NCBI RefSeq assembly: GCF_001039355.2
Contig: NW_019773847.1
Location: 852,821-916,820 of the forward strand
Direction: 5' to 3'
DNA: 64,000 nucleotides
Source of the DNA: Lingula anatina
Taxonomy: Eukaryota > Brachiopoda > Lingulata > Lingulida > Lingulidae
Each line of letters begins with the position of its first letter. Position 1 is the first letter of the stretch. Shown in pieces: positions 50,201 to 62,200 of this stretch. Below the pieces are notes generated by a model. It was not told where the DNA came from, did no database searches, and saw nothing but the letters and a program-made list of their open reading frames with translations. The translations under genes were made by a program, and so were the position numbers.

Positions 50201-53200
50201 AGATTACCAGTATATGACTTCCTATTCAAGTTCAATAGTAACTATAGGCGTATCTTTGCCAGTTTTGGAGATATTAAGATCAGAAAAGTTGCAAAGTGCA
50301 GTTCATTATGAAAAGAAGGTCAAAGGTCTATTTCAAGGTCACAGTTAGATTACCAGTATATGACTTCCTTATCAAGTTCAATAGTAACTATGGGCGTATC
50401 TCTGCTAATTTTGGAGTATTTCACATTTTCCCCACCGAATATTGCGATATTGTAATTTTTGATATAGCGCAACGCCTAAACCATATCGAAAACAAAAAAT
50501 GGACACCACCTCCAGTATTGCACTTGACAAGGTCTACGAAATGCAATAAACAAAAGGTCTCTGGCATTTACCGTTCCAGAATTAGAGCGAGTTTTCAGTT
50601 TCGGTATTTAATGGCTGCTTCTCTGGTGAAAATGCACCGATTGACCCCAAACTCCCAAAGATGAAAGGAGTCCCCAATGGTAACCCTTCACTATAACAGG
50701 AGAGCTTAGGGCTGTGTAGTTTCCAAAACTTAACACAAACATTTTTTTGCAGATAATTCCCATTTTTAGAAAATTTTGGCTTGTTTGACCTTGAAAAAAA
50801 GGTCAAAAGTCAAATCCAAGGGCATATTTGGAATCTCCACATATGACTTTTGGTCAGACTTCTGTAGTAAATTTTCCCATAATTCCTTTGGTTTGGGAGA
50901 TATTTAGCATTGAATTTTCAAAAATTTTGACAAGGGTGTGTTTCAACAAGCGTCACGCCCAGACCAATGCACTGACAGAGACAAAAAAACCAGGGTGTTC
51001 AAGTTGAGATTATATGTGACCTAAATCCAAGAGATGGGGACACAGGTCCTTGCGGTCTAGGAGGAGAAGCGGTAACGGTGAGTTGTTTCCGGCGCCCGAC
51101 TGCGGAGCTGGCGGAGCCGCAGGAGCCGGCGGAGCTGTACGAGACGGTTCGGGACTAAAACCATGAGTACCGCCAGCGTACACGCTGATGGTACTAATAA
51201 TATGCATAACATGGCGAATCTATATTGTTTTGCAACAGGCTGTAATTGAACATAACTTAAATTAACTTATCACTTTACGATGGGTCATGAGACTAAGAGC
51301 TATTTAAAATGAGTCCTATTTATCTGGTCATATGGACTCCGGATAAAGTTACAAAAGTAATTAATTTCATTTTAAACCAGCTTTGACCATGACCAAAAGG
51401 GTGATCAGATATTACATATATCATACTTTAAATACATAACTGTACCTTTCTTTCCATCACTGTGTTTAGCCATTCTCTCAAGAGCTTGGTGGTAAGTTTT
51501 GGAGACCCTATTCAGGAGAATGTTAATGTCTTCTGCCAAATGAAATGACAAATATAGAAATACAAAGGTTTGTCATTGTCTCCCAAGTCATGAGGGGAAA
51601 AAAGAAAATTGGTTCTAAAGAGACTTAATGAGGAGGAATATTGGTACAGCAGGAAGGACTAAATCATCTAATCTTGAATAAAGAGATGAAGAAAGGTGTC
51701 AGGTTGTTTTCAAAATATAAATGCATCTGATGATGGACAGGTGGTGAGGCCCATCGGGTGATAAAAAAGATCTTTTTTTTGGCAACATAAACTCATGGCA
51801 TTTATCTGTTAAAAATAATCAAAAGCATAACCTGCCCTCAGATAAGTTTAACAAGAGGTGTTTTACACCCTTAACATGTCAAAATCTTACAGTTTGTCCC
51901 TTTAAGAAAACAGTATTTTCAACAATATTTTTGCAGGTAGCATAAAAGAATTTTACAAATACCTGTTTGGGCAGTTTCGAACAATTCCGTGTACTGCTGT
52001 ACAGTGGCAAATTTCACTGGTATCCTTGCTAGCCTTCTCGCCATGTCAGCATCTCCAATTTCTTGCTTGCTTGGAAACCTCGATTCCCCCTTTGAGGTAG
52101 CCTAAAAACCATAAGTTTAATACCATGCAAGAAGTACCCTTTCCTTTTTAGACAGTTTAAAAATTATTTTTAAAAATTCTACAATAGGGAATTTGAAGGG
52201 ACCACTGTGCTGTTAATTACTGGAAATGACAGATGGATTTGCTGATAACTAAAAGTGTTGAGTTTCCATTAAATCCTTTAACATTTAAGACTATGGTATA
52301 TACAGTTTACTTGCCATCAATGTTATAACATGCATTTACAATCAAAACACTATCTATATATCAAAGATATAAAAAGGTTCTACAAAGAAATTATAGAAAG
52401 TGTACTTGCCCAGTATAATGCTGAGTTTCAAACCTTGACAATGCCAAAATTTTAATACATCATGCCTGATGCAACAGTTGGGCTAAAAATAGCTTTGCCC
52501 GAGGTCAATCTTCAATAGGTCTGAAGCAACTGATGGTGCTCATTGAGATCCCCAGTTTTCATATGGCAGTTTGATAAACATAGCCAAAAAGCACACATTT
52601 TTCCAGTGATATATGCCATTCAAATAAACAAATATTCACAAATATTTACATATTACTTCCTGCACATGGCCAGGTCTTGTACAGGACTTGACACTAACTT
52701 TTATGGATACTGGCCCGAGATATCGGAAAAATATTGCAAGGGTTATTTGGCACATGGCATTTTACTTGCTCTTTCGGCCAGTGACCCCAGTGATTCAATG
52801 GCCCTAGGTTGGTTTTCAGTGGCCCAGGGCCAGTGGGCCACCCTTAATGTCAAGCCCTGTTGTAAGTTTAAATTTGAAGCAAATACTCAAAATGCATATA
52901 TTACAAACCCTTAAGTAATGTGTCTTAAGTTATTTGTCATTATATGTTACCTTAATTTGATGTGCATTAGTAGATTCCCTATCTTTTGAATGACAACTTG
53001 CTTTTGTTGAATGATCCAAATCTCTTAGACCTGACATCTGGGGATACTTGTTACGGTAACCATGATTAGCTACATTTGGTGCAATTATTCTTAGAGGTTT
53101 AAGTGCTCTTGCCAACCTTTCTAGGTCTAGGTTGTGCCAACTCTCGATGACCTGGCTTATGTACTTGGAGATTCTAATGCTGGTCTTGATGTTTGATTTC

Positions 53201-56200
53201 TTGGCCACAGTTTGATAGTTTCCGGTTAAAAATTATAAGCATTTTGTGTCTGACTATTGACCTTTGAAAGGCCACAAATATCACTTCCATTGCTGAAATG
53301 TTGACTCTCACCTAATGGAGAAAATGGTGCTATTTTTACATGAGAAGTAGATTGTTCATTGTCCAGTGCTGTTCCTGGTGATAAGCTGCTGAAAGTAGCA
53401 GGAGACGCAAATCTTCCACAGTAATTTGAACAAGTCCCCTTTATATCATCCTTCACGTCACCAAATTTTAACCATTTTGAAGCAGCTGAATACTGATAAT
53501 TTTCATTTGCAGAGTTTCCTTGATTCACAGATACAAACATCTCTGATGCAGACAATTGCCCATGCATACATGAAGGATACCTAAATGAGATTCTGTCAAT
53601 AGAGGGTTGCTTAAAACAATTAACAGGCCTCAAAAGACTATTTGTGTTTACTTGCTTCTTCATTGTGTCTTCTACTGCTTCTGGATGAGGAAATCCGTGC
53701 AATAAATCCTCTCCAACTGTAGGCTTCTCACTCAGCTCACCTCCGAAAATACCAAGGCTTGTACCTGACTGAGAGTCAGTGTTGAAACCAGACCCTGAAG
53801 TCCCAATTGTTAATCCAGGGGCGTCTTCTAAAGGAGCAAAATTATCAACAACATTATCTGCATTTTGTGATTGTGAGCAGTCACTATAACAAGATTCCAC
53901 ATACTAGTCCTCATGGTCTGGGTCCTTTGACATGTTGCTGCCATCCTCACTGAAGATACTATAATCTGTAAGAGAACTATCTGATGGAGTTCCAAGATTA
54001 AATATGTCTGTCATGTCCCCCTTTTCTCTTTGCAGCACAGGGGAAGTGTTTTGATTATTTAACTCATTTGCACTTCTACCCTTGTCGACCAATTTAGGAC
54101 ATAATGTTTCTGACATTGTCTGGGCACTCTGAAGGGGTAATGGCAATGAATATGTGAGGTTATCGGCAGTTGTATTACGTGTTGAAGGTAGTTGAAAATC
54201 CTGATGTGCAACAATATCTGTAAACGGTTTGCTTTTTAATGGCCTTCGATGATTGGCATTCAGAGAAATTCTACTCTCCTGAGATGAGTTAGAACTGTTT
54301 TCTGGAAAATATTGAATATAAAAATGGAAAATGTCTAAAACTTACATTAAAAAGTGAATCTTGGCATTTTTATCAAATTCAATGTTAAAATATAATGCAC
54401 AGCGAATTGTTCAATTATCCATTTATAAAGTCCATTGTTTTCTTACTAGAAAACATACCAGGAACCTCTTGTGAAGTCTCATGCTTTTCATTAATGGAGA
54501 AGTTGTACAAAGGTACCATTTGTAGAGGAGAACCAATGGAAACTGGATTCTAAAACAAACACCAAATGATCAAATAAAAAAAACAAACTAATATATTAAA
54601 ATACAAATTTGAAACTTTATCTACAAAAATACAAATTATTTTAATCTAAAATCAGACTGAACATTTAAAAATACATTAACTATACAAGGAAAAGGCACCA
54701 CTTACTACAGTTGGTTTTAGATTATAATCCACTTTTCCTAATGTATTTTCCACAGTCTCCACTTGATATAAACTTTGCTCTGCCAAATCTTCTTTTGGTT
54801 TATCATAATCTGGAAATGTGCAAAGGGGCATAATTAACATGCTAAAAGACCACACGGTCACATCCAACAGTCAAAGAAATTGCAAAATTATGCAATTAAT
54901 TCACTTGTGCAAAACATGTTTCATTCCCATACCTTTGATTGCTGCATCAATTTCCCATAATGAATCACACCCTAATAGTTTTTGAATAACTATTTTCAGT
55001 AGACTCAAAGTTTGCAACAATCTCAGAAGTTATTTTTCCAAAATTATACAAAATTCTGAAAATACCAAAACATAATGTGTTGACAACTTTTACACTACTG
55101 TATCTTTGCACCATACCTTCAACACAGTTCCTAGTTTGGCAAATAGAATTAGCAAAGATTCCCACCATCTGGTTTGGTGACCTATAATAAGGCAACTGTA
55201 TCTCCTGCAGCACAGCACTGTCTCTTCTAATGGGATAGTTCCCCCTTTCATCTTGGACATGCCCACCAGATGGCATGGTAGACATACCTGAGAACCCACC
55301 ATGAGAAGACACTACCCTTCTGGCTGCTGACCCTGACACAGACCCCTTGAGTGCATACTGATCAAGTTTGGAGTTAATCTGCAAATCAGTAACATTGAAT
55401 TACCATAGATAATACAGATTTTAGTGCTGAAAATATGGAAAAGTNCTTAAATGAACTTATCACTTTACGATGGGTCATGAGACTAAGAGATATTTAAAAT
55501 GAGTCCTATTTATCTGGTCATATGGACTCCAGATAAAGTTATAAAAGTAATTTATTTCATTTTAAACCAGCTCTGACCATGACCAAAAGGGTGATCAGAT
55601 ATTACATATATCATACTTTAAATACATAACTGTACCTTTCTTTCCATCACTGTGTTTAGCCATTCTCTCAAGAGCTTGGTGGTAAGTTTTGGAAACCCTA
55701 TTCAGGAGAATGTTAATGTCTTCTGCCAAATGAAATGACAAATATAGAAATACAAAGGTTTGTCATTGTCTCCCAAGTCATGAGGGGAAAAAAGAAAATT
55801 GGTTCTAAAGAGACTTAATGAGGAGAAACATTGGTACAGCAGGAAGGACTAAATCATCTAATCTTGAAGAAAGAGATGAAGAAAGGTGTCAGGTTGTTTT
55901 CAAAATATAAATGCATCTGATGATGGACAGGTGGTGAGGCCCATCGGGTGATAAAAAAGATCTTTTTTTTGGCAACATAAACTCATGGCATTTATCTGTT
56001 TAAAATAATCAAAAAGCATAACCTGCCCTCAGATAAATTTAACAAGAGGTGTTTTACACCCTTAACATGTCAAAATCTTACAGTTTGTCCCTTTAAGAAA
56101 ACAGTATTTTCAACAATATTTTTGCAGGTAGCATAAAAGAATTTTACAAATACCTGTTTGGGCAGTTTCGAACAATTCCGTGTACTGCTGTACAGTGGCA

Positions 56201-59200
56201 AATTTCACTGGTATCCTTGCTAGCCTTCTCGCCATGTCAGCATCTCCAATTTCTTGCTTGCTTGGAAACCTCAATTCCCCCTTTGAGGTAGCCTAAAAAC
56301 CATAAGTTTAATACCATGCAAGAAGTACCCTTTCCTTTTTAGACAGTTTAAAAATTATTTTTAAAAATTCTACAATAGGGAATTTGAAGGGACCACTGTG
56401 CTGTTAATTACTGGAAATGACAGATGGATTTGCTGATAACTAAAAGTGTTGAGTTTCCATTAAATCTTTTAACTTTTAAGACTATGGTATATACAGTTTA
56501 CTTGCCATCAATGTTATAACATGCATTTACAATCAAAACACTATCTATATATCAAAGATGTAAAAAGGTTCTACACAGAAATTATAGAAAGTGTACTTGC
56601 CCAGTATAATGCTGAGTTTCAAACCTTGACAATGCCAAAATTTTAATACATCATGCCTGATGCAACAGTTGGGCTAAAAATAGCTTTGCCCGAGGTCAAT
56701 CTTCAATAGGTCTGAAGCAACTGATGGTGCTCAATGAGATCCCCAGTTTTCATATGGCAGTTTGATAAACATAGCCAAAAAGCACACATTTTTCCAGTGA
56801 TATGCAATTCAAATTAACAAATATTCACGAATATTTACATATTACTTCCTGCACATGGCCAGGTCTTGTACAGGGCTTGACACTAACTTTTATGGATACT
56901 GGCCCCGAGATATCGGAAAAATATTGCAAGGGTTATTTGGCACATGGCATTTTACTTGCTCTTTCAGCCAGTGACCCCAGTGATTCAATGGCCCTAGGTT
57001 GGTTTTCAGTGGCCCAGGGCCAGTGGGCCACCCTTAATGTCAAGCCCTGTTGTAAGTTTAAATTTGAAGCAAATACTCAAAATGCATATATTACAAACCC
57101 TTAAGCAATGTGTCTTAAGTTATTTGTCATTATGTTACCTTAATTTGATGTGCATTAGTAGATTCCCTATCTTTTGAATGAGAACTTGCTTTTGTTGAAT
57201 GATCCAAATCTCTTAGACCTGACATCTGGGGATACTTGTTACGGTAACCATGATTAGCTACATTTGGTGCAATTATTCTTAGAGGTTTAAGTGCTCTTGC
57301 CAACCTTTCTAGGTCTAGGTTGTGCCAACTCTCGATGACCTGGCTTATGTACTTGGAGATTCTAATGCTGGTCTTGATGTTTGATTTCTTGGCCACAGTT
57401 TGATAGTTTCCGGTTAAAAATTATAAGCATTTTGTGTCTGACTATTGACCTTTGAAAGGCCACAAATATCACTTCCGTTGCTGAAATGTTGACTCTCACC
57501 TAATGGAGAAAATGGTGCTATTTTTACATGAGAAGTAGATTGTTCATTGTCCAGTGCTGTTCCTGGTGATAAGCTGCTGAAAGTAGCAGGAGACGCAAAT
57601 CTTCCACAGTAATTTGAACAAGTCCCCTTTATATCATCCTTCAAGTCACCAAATTTTAACCATTTTGAAGCAGCTGAATACTGATAATTTTCATTTGCAG
57701 AGTTTCCTTGATTCACAGATACAAACCTCTCTGATGCAGACAATTGCCCATGCATACGTGAAGGATACGTAAATGAGATTCTGTCAATAGAGGGTTGCTT
57801 AAAACAATTAACAGGCCTCAAAAGACTATTTGTGTTTACTTGCTTCTTCATTGTGTCTTCTACTGCTTCTGGATGAGGAAATCCGTGCAATAAATCCTCT
57901 CCAACTGTAGGCTTCTCACTCAGCTCACCTCCAAAAATACCAAGGCTTGTACCTGACTGAGAGTCAGTGTTGAAACCAGACCCTGAAGTCCCAATTGTTA
58001 AACGAGGGGCGTCTTCTAAAGGAGCAAAATTATCAACAACATTATCTGCATTTTGTGATTGTGAGCAGTCACTATAACAAGATTCCACATACTAGTCCTC
58101 ATGGTCTGGGTTCTTTTACATGTTGCTGCCATCCTCACTGAAGATACTATAATCTGTAAGAGAACTATCTGATGGAGTTCCCAGATTAAATATGTCTGTC
58201 ATGTCCCCCTTTTCTCTTTGCAGCACAGGGGAATTGTTTTGATTATTTAACTCATTTGCACTTCTACCCTTGTCGACCAATTTAGGACATAATGTTTCTG
58301 ACATTGTCTGGGCACTCTGAAGGGGTAATGGCAATGAATATGAGAGGTTATCTGCAGTTGTATTACGTGTTGAAGGTAGTTGAAAATCCCAATTGTCATA
58401 TGAGTCATGTGCAACAATATCTGTAAATGGTATGCTTTTTAATGGCCTTCGTTGATTGGTATTCAGAGAAATTCTACTCTCCTGAGATGAGTTAGAACTG
58501 TTTTCTGGAAAATATTGAATATAAAAATGGAAAATGTCTAAAACTTACGTTAAAAAGTGAATCTTGGCATTTTTATCAAATTCAATGTTAAAATATAATG
58601 CACAGTGAATTGTTCAATTATCCATTTATAAAGTCCAATGTTTTCTTACTAGAAAACATACCAGGAACCTCTTGTGAAGTCTCATGCTTTTCATTGTTGG
58701 AGAAGTTGTACAAAGGTACCATTTGTAGAGGAGAACCAATGGAAATTGGATTCTAAAACAAATACCAAATGATCAAATACAAAAACAAACTAATACGTCA
58801 AAATACAAATTTGAAACTTTATCTACAAAAAACAAATTATTTTTATTTAAAATCAGTCTGAACATTTAAAAATGCATTTACTATACAAGGAAAAGGCACC
58901 ACTTACTACAGTTGGTTTAAGATTATAATCCACTTTTCCTAATGCATTTTCCACAGTCTCCACTTGATATAAACTTTGCTCTGCCAAATCTTCTTTTGGT
59001 TTATCATAATCTGGAAATGTGCAAAGGGGCATAATTAACATGCTAAAAGACCACACGGTCACATCCAACAGTCAAAGAAATTGCAAAATTATGCAGTTAA
59101 TTCACTTGTGCAAAACATATGTTTCATTCCCATGCCTTTGATTGCTGCATCAATTTCCCATAATGAATCACACCCTAATAGTCTTTGAATAACTATTTTC

Positions 59201-62200
59201 AGTAGACTCAAAGTTTGCAACAATCTCAAAAGTTATTTTTCCAAAATTACACAAAATTCTGAAAATACCAAAACATATAATGTGTTGACAACTATTACAC
59301 TACTGTATCTTTGCACCATACCATCAACACAGTTCCTAGTTTGGCAAATAGAATCAGCAAAGATTCCCACCATCTGGTTTGGTGACCTATAATAAGGCAA
59401 CTGTATCTCCTGCAGCACAGCACTGTCTCTTCTAATGGGATAGTTCCCCCTTTCATCTTGGACATGCCCACCAGATGGCATGGTAGACATACCTGAGAAC
59501 CCACCATGAGAAGACACTACCCTTCTGGCTGCTGACCCTGACACAGACCCCTTGAGTGCATACTGATCAAGTTTGGAGTTAATCTGCAAATCAGTAACAT
59601 TGAATTACCATAGATAATACAGATTTTAGTGCTGAAAATATGGAAAAGTTTGGAGTTTTGCTTTTCTCACCTACCATACACAAAAAGACTANGTGAGAAT
59701 GTAAATGTTCAGTTTGTTCTTCGTGTACATTCCCCAAAGGTGGTAAATTTGTGAAGTGATTTTCCTTACATTCAAACAAACTTTTTCTACTACTTGGCAA
59801 ACAGCTGGAAGAGCAGAGCATATTTTCTTGAGAGCATATTCTTTCCTTGGCTTGTGTAATAGGACTTACAAGTGTTTGCTCTGTATCTGCATCACTACCT
59901 GAATTCACACTTGGCACAAGATCATCTCCAAATGTATTTTCAACCAATCTATAGCCTTGTAGAGGAGGGAAACTACCAATGTTTTTCTGAATGGATACAG
60001 GAGAGTCATCAAATTCTTGTTTCAATATGCTATTATTGCAACCTAGTGTTTGGTTTGGTGTTAAAGTGGTTTGGTTTTGGATACAAGAATCACCTACTAC
60101 ATGCAGTTGTTGTTGAGGAGAGCCAGTGGGCGTTGAGAAACTACCAACATATGGACCTGGACTGAAGTCCTCCAAGGTTGAAAAATTCACTAAAGATGCT
60201 GATTTATTTACTGCTGTATCTTCTGCATCTGGTGTTGAACGTAATGAGCATTTTGCAAACTGTGTTTTCTGGTTGGCAATCTCAACTTTCACATTGTTTT
60301 CACATTCAAAAACTGTGTCCTCTGTATTTGATTTAAAATAAATCTCATGTTTTGAGGTACTAGACATGGTTTTGGGGCAACCATGATTACATAAAGTTTC
60401 ACTGTTGCTTGAACTGGATGGGAAAGGCTTGGCTACCAAAACATTATAATCTTGAGATAATTTATTGCCGTGGAAGGTTTCACTGGAACATGGGGAGTCT
60501 GGCTCAAAATCTGATACTTGTGACAATGGAGAAAAGTTGATGTCAAAGTAACCATCCGTTGTGTCTTCTTCTGTAATGTCATAATCTTCAATTGCAACAG
60601 AGACACCTTTGGACTTGGAAATGCTTACGTCTTCTGTTGCTATGACAGCTGCATCATTTTCTGCTACATCATTAGTCTCACTAACTGCTTGAACTTTATC
60701 TGAAGTTTCACAATGCACTGTATCTTCTAATAAGTGTTTAGTCTTAGATAATGTTACATCATTGCCTTCAAGAGCAATATACTGGTTATCATGAACCTTT
60801 GCATGACACCGGGCAGTTTCATTTACTTCATCTTCTTGAATCTTTTCTTTAATATTATCATCCAAAACACTCCTGACTGATTGTTTCAAGGGAGGCTTAA
60901 AAGGTTTTCCACCAATCAGTTTAAGAATTTGTGCAGCACTGCGCTTTCCCTTTTCTGGCAAAGACACACTGTTTAAACTTTTCTTTGACTGTGTATCTTC
61001 ATGTCTAATTCCTTCCTCTTTTGTTTCCAGTAACCTAGGCCTTCTAGGCTGACCAATTACACTCCAAGGTGAATTGTATGTCCTACTGCCAACACTGTTT
61101 GAGTTTCCTTCAGTGTTACTACATTCAGCATCACATGGCCTACTTTGAACATTTCTATTTTTAGTAAAAACTTCATGGTCCCCATATAAGTTAAAAATAT
61201 TAGTTCCAGAGGAAGATTTCTCATCTGGTACGGCTGTATGATGATTAGTTAGATCCCTACAAGCCTCTGTTGCAGTGGGGGAATTGATTCCACTCTGGAA
61301 AACTTGCTGTTTCACTAATCTGGGTGGAATAAACTCCTGAATAAAAAAATTACACATTACTTTAATTATTATACATCTCTAACATGGGAGTGATTTGTTA
61401 TTTGTGAATTGTCTGTTAGAAAAACTGAAGCTACATATATAAGCCACCCAATGAGATATAAAAAAAAGTTTTTTTTGCTCATTTGTGTTGCAACAGAAAT
61501 TTAATATGTGCCCATATCTTGTCAAAAATACACCTACTGTCCTCTTTCTTTTCAATCCAGGCTTCAATGGTCGACTAACTGCAGCACTGTTAACATTCAA
61601 TCTCTCAGAATGCGAGACCAATGGATTAATACCATATCTGATATCCATGTTAACACGTCCATCACTAGATTTTACTTCATTTTTCACTGGTTCTCTCTCC
61701 TGTCCTCCACTGACTTTGATTTCCTCAATGGTGATGAGATGGCGGTCACTTTCTATTTCATCCCCAATGTTTAGCTTAGTATTTGAATAATATGTAAAAT
61801 AAGTTATATCAATGGTAATGATGATTTACTTAGCTGAATTTCATAGGACCGCCATAAATTTTGATAAACCATATTATGTAATGGAAAGACTGGTTTGAAA
61901 TATGACCCACTTTACAGCGCCCTTTTTGTTAGACACTTAAAATATCTTGGTATGTCAGGATAACATGTACATAATTGTTTTAGGTGTACTTAAATATGCA
62001 AGGCGCACTATGCTCAATAGACCTTTATAAAGCAAAAATGTCATTTTCCTAAAAAGTACACCACTTCCCTCATATATTTTTTTAATCATCAAAGGGAACT
62101 GCACTCTGGTTCATACTGTATACAGTTTTAATATTGTGCACCTTTTAATCAATGTTACTGCTACAATATGTATGATAATATAAGATTTGGGCTGCGTGAT

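Larger units (their letters stand above)
47621..51194. mobile_element. pearl/Helentron-like element E with nested insertion
   Basis: Left end with CGATACCGCCTC hairpin, a C(14)A(16) stretch, core units of both the short and ~145-bp kind, right part with a GC-rich GGAGCCGGCGGAGC stretch, and a decayed hairpin (GTACCGCCAGCGTACACGCTGATGGTAC). Interrupted at 48,158-49,421 by another transposon. Confidence 0.85.
51255..55444. repeat. left copy of a 4.2-kb near-identical block
   Basis: Begins CTTAAATTAACTTATCAC and holds ZGRF1 exons Z5 to Z12. Matches 55,446-59,649 with scattered substitutions and small indels. Confidence 0.95.
55446..59649. repeat. right copy of the 4.2-kb block
   Basis: Same exons, introns and MITE insertion as 51,255-55,444. 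Joined to it by one N. Confidence 0.95.

Noticed and set aside
52543-52914. 123-codon ORF on the + strand (and its copy at 56802-57104)
   Set aside because: It covers the MITE and intron sequence antisense to the helicase gene; no family likeness.
55090-55302. ORF in another frame of exon Z5
   Set aside because: Alternative frame of a phase-matched coding exon; no likeness to known proteins.
59872-60341. ORFs on the + strand opposite ZGRF1 exon Z4
   Set aside because: Shadows of the large coding exon on the other strand.
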